A stretch of 64,000 nucleotides of DNA from Marinomonas spartinae (GTDB lineage Bacteria > Pseudomonadota > Gammaproteobacteria > Pseudomonadales > Marinomonadaceae), in NCBI RefSeq assembly GCF_900089775.1, contig NZ_FLOB01000003.1, positions 124,001 through 188,000 on the forward strand, written 5' to 3'. The first letter of the stretch is position 1. Every line of letters begins with the position of its first letter. Under the pieces are notes generated by a model, which was given only the letters and a program-made list of their open reading frames with translations, searched no databases and had not been told where the DNA came from. This document shows positions 10,449 to 20,590 of the stretch, piece after piece. Position numbers and translations under genes: made by a program.

Positions 10449-12212
10449 TTAATTACCCTGCGCCACTCTAAAGGGAATTTTTTTGCTATCAAGTTTCACT
10501 TCTCGTAACCCATCAGGCATATCAGGTGGAATATTTAATGTTCGCAGCGCCCCACGCATGACCCGAGAAAAAACTGGTGCAGCCACCTCTCCACCATAAT
10601 AATTACGACCTTTCGGGTTATGAATCATCACTACCATAACTAAACGAGGATCCGAGGCAGGAGCAATGCCCGCAAAAATGGAGTTGTATTCATCATACTG
10701 GTAACCATCGTTACCCACGACGTGAACCGTCCCCGTTTTACCAGCGATTTGATAACCAGGCACCTGTGCCCGCTTACCCGAACCATGCAGCACCACCCCC
10801 TCTAGCATTTTAACAACACTTTTTGCCACCTTTCGCGGAATGACTTGCTTACCTTTTGGTGGAGCATCTTGTTTAAAAATAGTCACTGGAACACGATAAC
10901 CGCCATTAGCTAGTGTCATATAGGCTTGGGCAAGCTGCAATGTCGAAACAGATAAGCCATAACCATAAGATAGGGTCGCAAGCTCTGCAGGACGCCATCT
11001 AGCATGTGTTGGCAGAATCCCAGATACTTCACCAGGAAAACCAATCCCAACTGGAGAACCAAAGCCTAGTGAATGGTCCACATTCCAAATACTGTCCGGA
11101 GGCAAAGAAAAAGCAATTTTTGACGCCCCAACGTTACTGGACTTTTCCAATAGTTTCTCTAGGTTGATTTTACCATAGTTACCATCATCACGGATGGTAA
11201 ATCGCCCAACTCGTAAATAACCTGGTGACGTATTAATAATGGATTCCGTATTATACTGACCAGACATCAAGGCCGCTGACACAGTAAAAGGCTTCATCGT
11301 AGAACCAGGCTCAAACAAATCAATTACCGCACGGTTACGCAACTCATCATAATCTAATGTCGAACGGTCATTAGGATTGTAAGATGGTTGATTCACCATG
11401 GCCAAGATCTCGCCTGTTTTGACGTTTAAAATAACCGCAGAAGCTGATGTAGCCCGGTTCTCCGTTACTGCCGCCTTAAGCTCTCGATAAGCCAAATACT
11501 GCAAACGCATATCAATACTAAGCTGGATATTTTCCCCTGGACGTGCTGGAACCTCTTGCCCAATTGGACGAATGGCATTTCCTGAAAGATCCTTAATATA
11601 ACTACGTTTTCCGGGCGAACCTTTTAATTCAGAGTTATATTCCAGCTCTAACCCTTCTTGGCCTTTATCATCAATACTGGTAAAGCCAACCACTTGTGCT
11701 GCCATTTCACCAGCCGGATAAAAGCGCTTATACTCTTTGCGCTTTGTGACACCTATGACATGGGCTGCCATTATCTCATCTGCCTCATGAGGAGATATCT
11801 GACGCTTTAAGTACATAAAAGAGCGTGTTTTATTCGCTTCAAACCTGTTTGTTAACCACGAGTGACCAACGCCCATCACGTCCGCTAAGCGATTAATCTC
11901 CTGCTCAGGCGTCTCGCCCTTTTGAGGATTTTGATCCATATTCCACAGCTTTTTAGGGTTTGCAACCAAGGTCCACGTCGGCGCACTCACTGCCAACGGC
12001 TCTCCGCGACGATCTAAAATCATTCCTCGCGTGGCAGGAATTGTTTCCGTCCTAACGGCACGCATTTCGCCCTGATTCTGCAAAAAATCCTTATCAATGA
12101 CAGTCAAATAAAATAGGCGTCCAGCAACGACAGCAAACAAGATAAATGCGATGCCGTATACAAACCTAAAACGCCATTTGTCGGGACGGTGATTACCGTT
12201 TTCAATACTCAT
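10449..12212 (-). CDS. ftsI: Peptidoglycan D,D-transpeptidase FtsI (PBP3)
   Basis: FtsI is the septal class B transpeptidase and works with FtsW. One membrane anchor lies at about residues 17-37. The PBP dimerisation domain follows, then a transpeptidase domain with all three catalytic motifs: EPGSTMKPF (SxxK), the SSN of KSSNVGAS, and KTGT in AGKTGTVHVV. The 587-residue length matches E. coli (588). ATGA overlap with ftsL suggests translational coupling. Confidence 0.96.
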   Translation of the reverse strand: MSIENGNHRPDKWRFRFVYGIAFILFAVVAGRLFYLTVIDKDFLQNQGEMRAVRTETIPATRGMILDRRGEPLAVSAPTWTLVANPKKLWNMDQNPQKGETPEQEINRLADVMGVGHSWLTNRFEANKTRSFMYLKRQISPHEADEIMAAHVIGVTKRKEYKRFYPAGEMAAQVVGFTSIDDKGQEGLELEYNSELKGSPGKRSYIKDLSGNAIRPIGQEVPARPGENIQLSIDMRLQYLAYRELKAAVTENRATSASAVILNVKTGEILAMVNQPSYNPNDRSTLDYDELRNRAVIDLFEPGSTMKPFTVSAALMSGQYNTESIINTSPGYLRVGRFTIRDDGNYGKINLEKLLEKSSNVGASKIAFSLPPDSIWNVDHSLGFGSPVGIGFPGEVSGILPTHARWRPAELATLSYGYGLSVSTLQLAQAYMTLANGGYRVPVTIFKQDAPPKGKQVIPRKVAKSVVKMLEGVVLHGSGKRAQVPGYQIAGKTGTVHVVGNDGYQYDEYNSIFAGIAPASDPRLVMVVMIHNPKGRNYYGGEVAAPVFSRVMRGALRTLNIPPDMPDGLREVKLDSKKIPFRVAQGN

Positions 12213-12487
12213 GGTTTGACGATTACTATTTCATCTTTAGTGGGTGCATGCATATGCAAGCGGTTCACCGCCGCTTGCTCTAAACGACTTGGCTGAGTCA
12301 ATGCGCTTTGTTCTAATAACAATTGTCCCCATGTCACCTCGTAGTTGGCTTCATTTTGTTTCAATGATTGAAGATGTGAGTAATCCATTCTGAAACTGTA
12401 AACCTGTTCTACCACCAAAATCGAAACAATGGACAACAGCACAACACCAACCGAATAAGGCCATGGGGAAAATTGAAATCTAGTCAC
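12209..12487 (-). CDS. ftsL: Cell division protein FtsL
   Basis: FtsL is a small bitopic divisome protein that forms a complex with FtsB and FtsQ. One hydrophobic helix ([20 protein letters not shown]) is followed by a periplasmic coiled-coil-like stretch with [22 protein letters not shown] chose the GTG at 12487, because GGAG lies 7 nt upstream and the overlap with rsmH is short (92 residues). An in-frame ATG at 12532 would give 107 residues, but it lies well inside rsmH with no clear ribosome binding site. Low sequence conservation is normal for FtsL; position and topology carry the call. Confidence 0.85.
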   Translation of the reverse strand: MTRFQFSPWPYSVGVVLLSIVSILVVEQVYSFRMDYSHLQSLKQNEANYEVTWGQLLLEQSALTQPSRLEQAAVNRLHMHAPTKDEIVIVKP

Positions 12488-13418
12488 TGACTCGCTCCAA
12501 AACACGCAATACAGCACTTCTAGAACGGACATTATCGCTCACTTCCGTTTTAGATGGCTTAATTGCTTTACCAATGGTTTTAAACTTGATATCTAAATGA
12601 GCATTCTGAATGGGTAAATGTCGAGGCAGCTCTGGCCCTTTAGACTTCAATTTCATAAAGCGTTTTACGATTCGATCTTCTAAAGAGTGAAAGCTGATGA
12701 CCACCAAACGCCCACCTACTTTCAATGCCTCAGACGCAGCCTCAAGCCCTACTTCCAAATCACCTAGTTCGTTATTAATAAAAATACGAATACCTTGAAA
12801 AGCTCGAGTTGCCGGATTTTTACCTTTTTCCCAGGCAGGGTTTGCCTCTGCCACTATTTTGGCTAACTGTAGAGTACTCACAATTGGCGTATGAGCACGG
12901 TACTCACAAATGGCTTTTGCAATGCGTCGTGAAAAACGCTCCTCACCAAACTGATACATCACATCGGCAATATCCTTTTCTGGAGCATGGGCAATCCATT
13001 GTGCAGCGCTTTCTCCTTTATTTGGGTTCATGCGCATGTCCAAAGGGCCGTCATTCATAAAACTAAAGCCTCGCTCCGCATCGTCTAACTGTGGCGAAGA
13101 AACACCCAAATCCATCATCACACCGTCCACTTTATCGCCACCAAAGAAGGTTACGATATGGTCGGTCATATTAGCGAAGCTATCTTGGACAATAGAAAAG
13201 CGCTCATCTTCCTCTTGCAAAGCTTTACCAAAATCAATCGCCACTGGATCTTTATCAAATCCTAATAAACGACCTTGCTTTAAACGGTCCAGCACCAAAC
13301 GCGTGTGACCTCCACGACCAAAAGTGCCGTCAACATAAAGCCCATCCACATTGGTGACCAACATATCAACGGATTCGTTCAGCATGACACTGATATGTTC
13401 TGGCACGGTGTCTGTCAT
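12480..13418 (-). CDS. rsmH: 16S rRNA (cytosine-1402-N4)-methyltransferase RsmH
   Basis: RsmH (MraW) methylates N4 of C1402 in the ribosomal P site using SAM. The 312-residue protein shows [18 protein letters not shown] (SAM loop), [20 protein letters not shown] and the C-terminal [17 protein letters not shown]. It overlaps mraZ by ATGA and is second in the dcw cluster, its usual place. Confidence 0.96.
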   Translation of the reverse strand: MTDTVPEHISVMLNESVDMLVTNVDGLYVDGTFGRGGHTRLVLDRLKQGRLLGFDKDPVAIDFGKALQEEDERFSIVQDSFANMTDHIVTFFGGDKVDGVMMDLGVSSPQLDDAERGFSFMNDGPLDMRMNPNKGESAAQWIAHAPEKDIADVMYQFGEERFSRRIAKAICEYRAHTPIVSTLQLAKIVAEANPAWEKGKNPATRAFQGIRIFINNELGDLEVGLEAASEALKVGGRLVVISFHSLEDRIVKRFMKLKSKGPELPRHLPIQNAHLDIKFKTIGKAIKPSKTEVSDNVRSRSAVLRVLERVSD

Positions 13419-13870
13419 AAAGAGATATCCATCATGGTTTCAAGTTGTAAGTTATCTATGGAATCCTGAGATAAGTAATCGTCTCGCTGCGCATCCCACT
13501 CTTCCTGACTCCATATTTCAATTTTTTTACCTTGCCCCAAGAGAGTCACTTTTCGGTCAAGGTTAGCGAAGTCTCGCAACGGAGCAGGTAACAAAATACG
13601 GCCCGCTTTATCTACATCTAAATCCGTTGCATGACCTACAAGCAAACGCTGTAAACGACGCGCTTGCGGCTGAAAGCTTGGTAATTTATCTAACTTCTCC
13701 TGGATCTGCTCCCATTCAATTAACGGATAAAGCAGCAAACACTTAGAAGCCGGATCAATAGTGACAACAACGCCTTCGTCTTCATATTGGGCAAGTTCAT
13801 CGCGCAAGCGCGTAGGCAAGGACATACGTCCTTTCGCATCAACACTCACATGATGAATCCCACGAAACAT
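13415..13870 (-). CDS. mraZ: Transcriptional regulator MraZ
   Basis: MraZ is an AbrB-like DNA-binding protein that represses its own promoter at the head of the dcw cluster. Two SpoVT/AbrB-type repeats are visible: [20 protein letters not shown] at the N-terminus and [19 protein letters not shown] around residues 80-98. Of two ATG codons (13876 and 13870) the second is preferred, because GGGA sits 7 nt before it. This gives 151 residues and the family-typical MFRG start. Confidence 0.95.
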   Translation of the reverse strand: MFRGIHHVSVDAKGRMSLPTRLRDELAQYEDEGVVVTIDPASKCLLLYPLIEWEQIQEKLDKLPSFQPQARRLQRLLVGHATDLDVDKAGRILLPAPLRDFANLDRKVTLLGQGKKIEIWSQEEWDAQRDDYLSQDSIDNLQLETMMDISL

Positions 13871-13877
13871 TGCCATA

Positions 13878-13912
13878 TCCCACTTATCGACACTTTATCC
13901 CACAATTTAACA
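13878..13912 (-). promoter_or_regulatory. MraZ-binding boxes (TGGGA repeats at 10-nt period)
   Basis: Reading the minus strand toward mraZ, three 10-nt units follow each other: TGGGATAAAG, TGTCGATAAG, TGGGATATGG. The TGGGA cores sit at 13902 and 13882, with a degenerate copy at 13892. A fourth, weaker TG-starting unit lies just upstream. TGGGN repeats at 10-nt spacing are the known MraZ operator in other bacteria. They cover the predicted start of transcription and the ribosome binding site, consistent with autorepression. Confidence 0.75.
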
Positions 13913-13933
13913 CTATTTCTTCAAAAGAGTAAA
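13905..13933 (-). promoter_or_regulatory. Candidate promoter of the dcw cluster
   Basis: On the minus strand, TTTACT (13933-13928) and TTAAAT (13910-13905) are separated by 17 nt. Each matches the sigma70 consensus at four of six positions. Transcription would start within the MraZ boxes. The match is modest and the flanking DNA is very T-rich, so other -35/-10 pairs cannot be excluded. Confidence 0.4.
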
Positions 13934-14099
13934 AAAAAACCAACCAAATAGGCAAAAATAGACGAAATGATTTTGTAAAGACGAGCAATCAGGAGAGGAA
14001 GACAGAGAAAAAACAGAAAAAACCCACAAAACGACACTTTATGAGCAAAAAGAAGCCCACCCACGGTAAAAAGTGGGAACAAGATAATTAGAGAAACAA

Positions 14100-14137
14100 A
14101 AAATGAAAAAGAAGTGCCAAGAAACCTAAAACGGCAC
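14100..14137 (-). terminator. Candidate terminator downstream of rnpB
   Basis: On the minus strand GTGCC (14137-14133) pairs with GGCAC (14118-14114) across a 14-nt loop, followed by a T-rich run. The stem is short. The rest of 13934-14170 is a pyrimidine-rich (minus strand) spacer with no credible gene. Confidence 0.45.
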
Positions 14138-14167
14138 CCATCAAACAGAATAAACGAGGAGAAAAAA

Positions 14168-14515
14168 CACAAGTTGGCCGATAAGCCGGGTTCTGTCGTG
14201 GACAGTCATTCATCTAATACGTACATCACTGCACGTCTTTAGCAACCTACCCGAACTCAGCGCGGGTCACGCCAAAGAGTTCCTATTTGGTCTTGCTTCA
14301 AGTGGGGTTTACCTTGCCACGAACTGTTGCCAGTCGCGCGGTGCGCTCTTACCGCACCATTTCAACCTTACCGGCAGTAAACTGCTTAGGCGGTATATTT
14401 TCTGCTGCACTTTCCGTAGGCTCACGCCCCCCAGGCGTTACCTGGCACTTTACCCTGCGAAGCCCGGACTTTCCTCCCCCCAATAAATTGAGCGGCGACT
14501 GCCTAGCCAACTTGC
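14168..14515 (-). ncRNA. rnpB: RNase P RNA (type A)
   Basis: The catalytic RNA of RNase P matures tRNA 5' ends. Conserved type A parts are visible on the minus strand: GAGGAAAGTCCGGGCT (P4 5' strand region, 14476-14461), the GCCTGGGGGGCG-like P-loop region, GCGGTAAGAGCGCACC, and near the 3' end GATGAATGACTGTCC and CCCGGCTTATCGG. The ends pair as helix P1 (AAGTTGGC at 14513-14506 with GCCAACTT at 14178-14171). Ends are accurate to a few bases. No protein gene is credible here. Confidence 0.95.
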
Positions 14516-14522
14516 GACGCGC

Positions 14523-14551
14523 ATCTTACTTACCAAAGAGAAAAATGACAA
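14523..14551 (-). promoter_or_regulatory. rnpB sigma70 promoter
   Basis: On the minus strand TTGTCA (14551-14546) and TAAGAT (14528-14523) lie 17 nt apart, each one or two changes from consensus. The following discriminator GCGCGTC is GC-rich, as at stringently controlled stable-RNA promoters. The predicted start, 6-9 nt on, coincides with the 5' end of the RNase P RNA. Confidence 0.8.
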
Positions 14552-14601
14552 GGACTTTCTCGACGCCGAGCAAAATACTCGACATCAAGAAAAATTAAAC
14601 A

Positions 14602-15948
14602 TCATACCAGTGGAATCTTAAAGCACACTTCCAGACCGCCTTCTGGTCTATTTTTGGCCTCTATCTGCCCCTTATGAGCACGAATAATGCGCTTAGAGAT
14701 GGTCAAGCCTACGCCAAATCCACCACTGTTTGCTTCGCGAGCCTCAGAAGAGCGATAAAAAGCATGAAATATCTTTTCTAACTTTTCATCCGGCACACCT
14801 GGCCCGTTATCACGAATATAAATAAACGCATGACCATCCTTCTCTTCCGTGGAAACCTCAATCAGCCCACCTTTACCCGCATAAAAACAAGCATTACGCA
14901 GCACATTTTCTATCGCATGACGCAATTGAAGCGGATCTCCTAACAAAGTTTTGGGATTCGTCCCCGACTTAGTCACTGAAATTCCTTTTAACTGACTCTC
15001 AAAACTAACATCTTCGACAATCTCTTCAAGCCAACGCTGTAGATCCATCGTTTGCTTACTTAGCGCCGCCGCTTCAAGACGACTTAAAGTTAACACTTGA
15101 CCAATTAACTCGTCTAACTCATGCAACTCGGTTCGAATGCGTGCCAAATAACTTTTTTGCAACTCCATGCCATATTTATCTTCAGCTATGGTTAAAGCTA
15201 CTTCAATTCTAGCAAGAGGGGTGCGCAATTCATGGGAAACATCTCGCATTAGACGCTCCTTAGAAGAGAGTAAAGTATCGATGCGCACAGCCATTTGGTT
15301 AAATTCTCGAGACAACTTACCGATCGCATCACTTCGCCTCACCAGCTTATCTTCTACTCGAGCCGTCATATCACCCTGACCAAACAAACGAGCAACGCGC
15401 TGAAGTTTTAGCAATGGACCTAATAACCAATAAGCCAACACACCACTTGAAACAAGCAACCCTAATAAAGAAAAACCGATAACAAGCTCTGGTGCTAAAG
15501 AATTAATTTCAGGGTTGGGTTTAAATATCAACAAGTACTGGACATTATTCGCCCCAATAACTTGAATAAATTGACTATGTAAAAAATCGGCGGATGGGCG
15601 TCCATCAACCCTTGCCAAATCCCCACTAGAATCGGAGGGAGAATCCGTCGTTGCAGTATTACTATCTCGGAAGTTTTTAGGCAATGGTTTTAGTAAAGGA
15701 CGCCCATTCTCTTGGTATAAATAAATACTACCTGAAAGGCGTTTTTCAGCCTTTCTAGCCTCTTCCTTGAGAGACTCAAGTCCAAATTTCTCATACCCAG
15801 CAACCAATTGCACACCAATATCACCCAATAAGTCAGCTGACACTTGGTTATGTTTCTGGACAAATTGAACAATTGTTAAACCAATACTCACCACAACTGT
15901 ATTGGACAACAAAACCACCAGAAACACTCGCAAAAAGGTATTTTTCAT
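14602..15948 (-). CDS. CpxA-like envelope-stress sensor histidine kinase
   Basis: This is a two-component sensor kinase of the inner membrane. Order: TM1 at about 5-28; a periplasmic region of about 120 residues; TM2 near 158-180; HAMP (GPLLKLQRVARLFGQGDMTARV); HisKA with the phospho-accepting His in DVSHELRTPLARIEVAL; and HATPase with NVLRNACFYA, RDNGPGVPDE and GGFGVGLTISKRII. Length (448) and domain plan match CpxA, and the partner regulator resembles CpxR. The periplasmic domain is not clearly alignable by eye, so the signal sensed is unknown. It lies 6 bp after the regulator gene. Confidence 0.85.
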   Translation of the reverse strand: MKNTFLRVFLVVLLSNTVVVSIGLTIVQFVQKHNQVSADLLGDIGVQLVAGYEKFGLESLKEEARKAEKRLSGSIYLYQENGRPLLKPLPKNFRDSNTATTDSPSDSSGDLARVDGRPSADFLHSQFIQVIGANNVQYLLIFKPNPEINSLAPELVIGFSLLGLLVSSGVLAYWLLGPLLKLQRVARLFGQGDMTARVEDKLVRRSDAIGKLSREFNQMAVRIDTLLSSKERLMRDVSHELRTPLARIEVALTIAEDKYGMELQKSYLARIRTELHELDELIGQVLTLSRLEAAALSKQTMDLQRWLEEIVEDVSFESQLKGISVTKSGTNPKTLLGDPLQLRHAIENVLRNACFYAGKGGLIEVSTEEKDGHAFIYIRDNGPGVPDEKLEKIFHAFYRSSEAREANSGGFGVGLTISKRIIRAHKGQIEAKNRPEGGLEVCFKIPLV

Positions 15949-15954
15949 AACGTA

Positions 15955-16653
15955 TTAAGCACCCTGCTCATTGGCAACAAAAATATAACCCACACCACGA
16001 ACAGTTTTAATACGAGGATCTCCCGTTTCTAAATTACCAATCTTCTTACGAAGATTACTAATATGCATATCCAAACTACGATCGTACATAGTTAACTTAC
16101 GACCAAGGGCTTTTTCTGAAAGCTCTTGCTTAGTCAAAACCTGACCTGGCGCCATCAACATACACTCTAACAACGTATATTCAGAGGTCGTCAACTCAAC
16201 TAGTTCACCTTCCAAAAATACGCTGCGATCTTTACGACGCAACAAAACACCTGACAATTCGATGTCTGCGGTAGGATCATCTTCCTTCTCTTGACTAGCA
16301 CGACGCAAAATAGCCTTAATACGAGCCAATAACTCACGAGGATTAAACGGCTTAGATAAGTAATCATCCGCCCCCATTTCCAAACCAAGAATACGGTCAA
16401 TATCATCGCCTTTTGCCGTCAGCATAATGACAGGCACAGAGCTTTTATTTCGAATTTGTTTTAGTGTTTCAAATCCGTCCAACTCCGGCATCATGACATC
16501 TAGAATAACGATGTCAGGCATTTCCTCTGCCATTAATTCAAGAGCCTCACGACCGTTCCAAGCATGTGCAACGTCATAACCTTCTCCATCAAAATACTCT
16601 TTGATCAAGTCCGATAAACGCGCATCATCATCTGCAAGCAATATCTTCATCAT
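15955..16653 (-). CDS. CpxR-like OmpR-family response regulator
   Basis: This DNA-binding response regulator is presumably phosphorylated by the kinase just downstream. The receiver domain has the acidic pocket DDD (residues 8-10), phospho-acceptor Asp in VILDVMMPELDGFE, and the Lys of LSKPFNPRELLARI. A winged-helix OmpR-type C-terminal domain follows (ELTTSEYTLLECML, DMHISNLRKKIG, IKTVRGVGYIF). The GLEMGADDYLSKPFN stretch is very like CpxR. Two adjacent ATG codons (16653, 16650) can serve as start. Confidence 0.88.
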   Translation of the reverse strand: MMKILLADDDARLSDLIKEYFDGEGYDVAHAWNGREALELMAEEMPDIVILDVMMPELDGFETLKQIRNKSSVPVIMLTAKGDDIDRILGLEMGADDYLSKPFNPRELLARIKAILRRASQEKEDDPTADIELSGVLLRRKDRSVFLEGELVELTTSEYTLLECMLMAPGQVLTKQELSEKALGRKLTMYDRSLDMHISNLRKKIGNLETGDPRIKTVRGVGYIFVANEQGA

Positions 16654-16815
16654 ATTCAGGATCTCTCTTCCAGTAAGTTTATTATTTTACAGCTTTATTC
16701 TTGCGCTGTAATGTCAATTGTAAATACTACCCTAGAGTTCAAAAAAGACCGCCCCCCTTTTTCACTCTATTTACAATTAATGCTAATAAAATGAACCTTG
16801 CGGTCAAAACAGAAC

Positions 16816-16841
16816 AAAAAAGCCGCAATTGCGGCTTTTTT
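16816..16841 (-). terminator. Bidirectional terminator after purA
   Basis: A perfect palindrome of 26 bp has a GCCGC/GCGGC stem, an AATT centre and A6/T6 flanks. It can terminate purA transcripts and also any plus-strand transcription. It lies 20 bp beyond the purA stop. Confidence 0.85.
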
Positions 16842-16861
16842 GTAACAAAAGTATATTCAAA

Positions 16862-18175
<1,314 letters not shown>

Positions 18176-18197
18176 TCAAAATAATTCTTAGGATGAT

Positions 18198-19373
18198 CTA
18201 TTTCTCTGCGGGCACTAACTGCCAAATATCATCAACAAGCTTCAGCACAAAATCAACATGACCCGCCCAAGCATCGTCCAGCGCCTCAACAACACGATAA
18301 CCTTCTAATCGCAAAGCTTTTACAGCCTTCCACACTCCATCATTGGCACAAATAGGTGCAAGCACCGTTTTGGGCGTCACCACCTCAAAATCCACCAAAG
18401 CAACCAAAGCCTTAACATCGGTACTAAAACCTGTCGCAGGTCGTGAGCGACCAAACACTTCGCCAATATTGTTATAACGACCACCCCGAGCGATAGCATT
18501 ACCATGCCCAGGAACATAAGCCGCGAAAAGCAGACCAGTGTGATAGCTGTACGATACCAAGTCACTTAAATCAAAATGCAGCCCTACATCAGGATAACGA
18601 CGAGAAATAAGCGCGCTTACTTCACCAAGTAAGGCAATCGCATCCAAAACAGAACCTCCTACACCAGATAAACCTGCTGCAGCACGATCCAGTACATCCG
18701 CACCACCGCACAACCGAGGTAACAAAACAAGCCAACCGGCCTGCTCTTCAGTCACATCCAGTTCTGAAACATAAGCGTCCAACTCAGGCAAGTCTTTGGC
18801 CTTATAAAATTCGGTCAATCTTGCTTCTTGGTCTTTAGATAGACGACAGGCGCCAAGCACACCACGAACGACATCCACATGCCCCAAGTCCAACACTAGA
18901 TTATTTAAACCTGCAACATTGAGAGTTTCCAGCATCAAAGACAAGACTTCAATGTCACTTTCCACCCCGCCGTGGCCGTAAAGTTCAGCCCCTAGTTGAA
19001 TAGGACTTCGTGTACCATCTAGCCCAGCAGGCATAGTACGCAACACACTGCCACAATAGCTTAGGCGCTGAACACCTTCACCTTTTAGACAATGCGCATC
19101 TATACGGGACACTTGGGAAGTAAAATCTGCACGAATACCAAGCAAACGACCGGATAATTGATCAATAACCTTAAAGGTTTCGATTTCTAGATCAGAACCA
19201 GCCCCTGTGAGAAGAGAGTCTAGATACTCTAAAAGAGGCGGAATTACTAAGCGATATCCCCAGCTTTCATGGAGATTCAGCAGGGCCCTTCGAAGGTGTT
19301 CAATTTGCGCCGCCTTTTTAGGCAACGCTTCATCAACCCCTTCAGGAAGTAACCAACGATCTGCTAATGTCAT
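18198..19373 (-). CDS. hisZ: ATP phosphoribosyltransferase regulatory subunit HisZ
   Basis: HisZ is a catalytically inactive HisRS-like protein that forms a hetero-octamer with short-form HisG for the first step of histidine synthesis. The N-terminal LPEGVDEALP and LLNLHESWGYRLVIPPLLEY correspond to class II synthetase motif 1. RADFTSQVSRI and GRYNNIGEVFGRSRPATGFS follow. At 391 residues it lacks the HisRS anticodon-binding domain. Its presence predicts a short HisG elsewhere. The purA neighbourhood is usual for pseudomonads and relatives. Confidence 0.93.
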   Translation of the reverse strand: MTLADRWLLPEGVDEALPKKAAQIEHLRRALLNLHESWGYRLVIPPLLEYLDSLLTGAGSDLEIETFKVIDQLSGRLLGIRADFTSQVSRIDAHCLKGEGVQRLSYCGSVLRTMPAGLDGTRSPIQLGAELYGHGGVESDIEVLSLMLETLNVAGLNNLVLDLGHVDVVRGVLGACRLSKDQEARLTEFYKAKDLPELDAYVSELDVTEEQAGWLVLLPRLCGGADVLDRAAAGLSGVGGSVLDAIALLGEVSALISRRYPDVGLHFDLSDLVSYSYHTGLLFAAYVPGHGNAIARGGRYNNIGEVFGRSRPATGFSTDVKALVALVDFEVVTPKTVLAPICANDGVWKAVKALRLEGYRVVEALDDAWAGHVDFVLKLVDDIWQLVPAEK

Positions 19374-19387
19374 TAATCTATTTCCTC

Positions 19388-19585
19388 TTAGCTTCGGGTC
19401 AGTAAAAGGAGCGTTAATCCAAGAAACATACTAACCGCGCCCAGAATGCGTAAATTCAGATCCGAACCTGCGAGCGCTCTCACCATGATTTCTCGCCACA
19501 AGTTAGGCGCTAAAAAAGGCAAAATCCCCTCGGCGATCAATAACAGGCTGACGCCAATAAGCAGCGACTGCAACAATTCCTGCAT
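19388..19585 (-). CDS. DUF2065 (YjeT-family) small membrane protein
   Basis: This 65-residue protein has two hydrophobic segments (about 5-25 and 44-62) separated by LAPNLWREIMVRAL. The shape and its place just after hflC match the DUF2065/YjeT family, whose function is not known. It is 14 bp upstream of hisZ and starts after the hflC terminator, so it probably heads the DUF2065-hisZ-purA unit. Confidence 0.8.
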   Translation of the reverse strand: MQELLQSLLIGVSLLLIAEGILPFLAPNLWREIMVRALAGSDLNLRILGAVSMFLGLTLLLLTRS

Positions 19586-19607
19586 AGACTCTCTTTATTT
19601 TGACCAT

Positions 19608-19632
19608 TAAAAAACCGGGCATAACCCGGTTT
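19608..19632 (-). terminator. Terminator after hflC
   Basis: On the minus strand AAACCGGG pairs with CCCGGTTT across a 5-nt loop and runs into TTTTTTAA. It separates the hfq-hflXKC transcripts from DUF2065-hisZ-purA. Confidence 0.85.
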
Positions 19633-19702
19633 GTAGAATAATACCATGTTTCCTATTTTAACAAATAGGTCTCATAGCCCAATATTTTTGAATATTACCA
19701 TT

Positions 19703-20590
19703 CTATTTGACTGTTTCTTTCTTGCCATTGGAGTTATTCAAGTATTTAAAGAACTCCCCATCAGGCTGAATAACAAACAGATCTTTATTTCCTTCAAAGC
19801 TATCACGATAAGCCTGAAGACTCCGATAAAAGTCATAGAACTTCGGATCCTGCTTATACACTTTAGAGTATATCGCTGCTGCTTTAGCATCGCCATCACC
19901 ACGAATCATTTCAGCATCACGCTGTGCATCCGCCTCAATAACAACACGCTGACGATCAGCATCGGCTCGAATGCCTTCCGCAAGCTCTAAACCTTTCGAT
20001 CTGTGCTCACGAGCCTCGCGCTCACGCTCTGTTCGCATACGCTGATAAACAGACTCACTCACGTCTGGCGGAAGATCAATACGCTTCACACGGATATCAA
20101 TAATTTTGATACCCAACTCAGATTGAGCCACTTTATCTAATTTGTCACGAAGCTCTGTCATCAATTGATCACGCTGACCAGACACAACCTCATGCATGGT
20201 ACGCTCACCGAACTGATTACGAAGCCCCGTATCAACACGAGAAGACAACACTCGGTTCGCGACGAACACATCACCAGACGTTGCTTGATAGAACTTAGCA
20301 ACAGACTCAATCCGCCATTTAACATAAGAGTCCACGATTACCGCTTTTTTCTCTAACGTTAAGTAGCGCTGAGGACGTGAGTCCATTGTCTGAATACGCG
20401 CATCAAACTTCTTCACTTCATTCACAATCGGAATTTTAAAGTGAAGACCCGGCTTAACATCAGCATCAACAATCTCACCAAATCGTAAGACGACAGCACG
20501 CTGCGTTTCGTTAACCACATACATCGACTGAGACGCAATTAGAATCGCAACCAAAGCAGCAAATAAAATTGCAAAAGAAGTTCCTTTCAT
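19703..20590 (-). CDS. hflC: FtsH protease regulator HflC
   Basis: HflC is an SPFH/prohibitin-family protein that forms the large HflKC complex around FtsH at the inner membrane. The 295-residue protein has an N-terminal signal anchor (about 5-25), then the band-7 domain with TQRAVVLRFGEI, VDSYVKWRI and KRIDLPPDVSESVYQRM, and a coiled C-terminal part rich in Ala, Glu and Arg. Its ATG overlaps the hflK stop (TAATG). Confidence 0.95.
   Translation of the reverse strand: MKGTSFAILFAALVAILIASQSMYVVNETQRAVVLRFGEIVDADVKPGLHFKIPIVNEVKKFDARIQTMDSRPQRYLTLEKKAVIVDSYVKWRIESVAKFYQATSGDVFVANRVLSSRVDTGLRNQFGERTMHEVVSGQRDQLMTELRDKLDKVAQSELGIKIIDIRVKRIDLPPDVSESVYQRMRTEREREAREHRSKGLELAEGIRADADRQRVVIEADAQRDAEMIRGDGDAKAAAIYSKVYKQDPKFYDFYRSLQAYRDSFEGNKDLFVIQPDGEFFKYLNNSNGKKETVK

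Noticed and set aside
13921-14172. Minus-strand 83-codon frame rich in Phe, Leu and Ser
   Set aside because: It arises from pyrimidine-rich spacer DNA; low complexity and no ribosome binding site.
14287-14598. Plus-strand frame across rnpB
   Set aside because: It is the antisense of a structured RNA gene, with no ribosome binding site or family resemblance.
16760-16774. Possible CpxR box upstream of the Cpx-like operon (GTAAA, 5 nt, TGAAA)
   Set aside because: The second half-site matches poorly; not enough to claim autoregulation.
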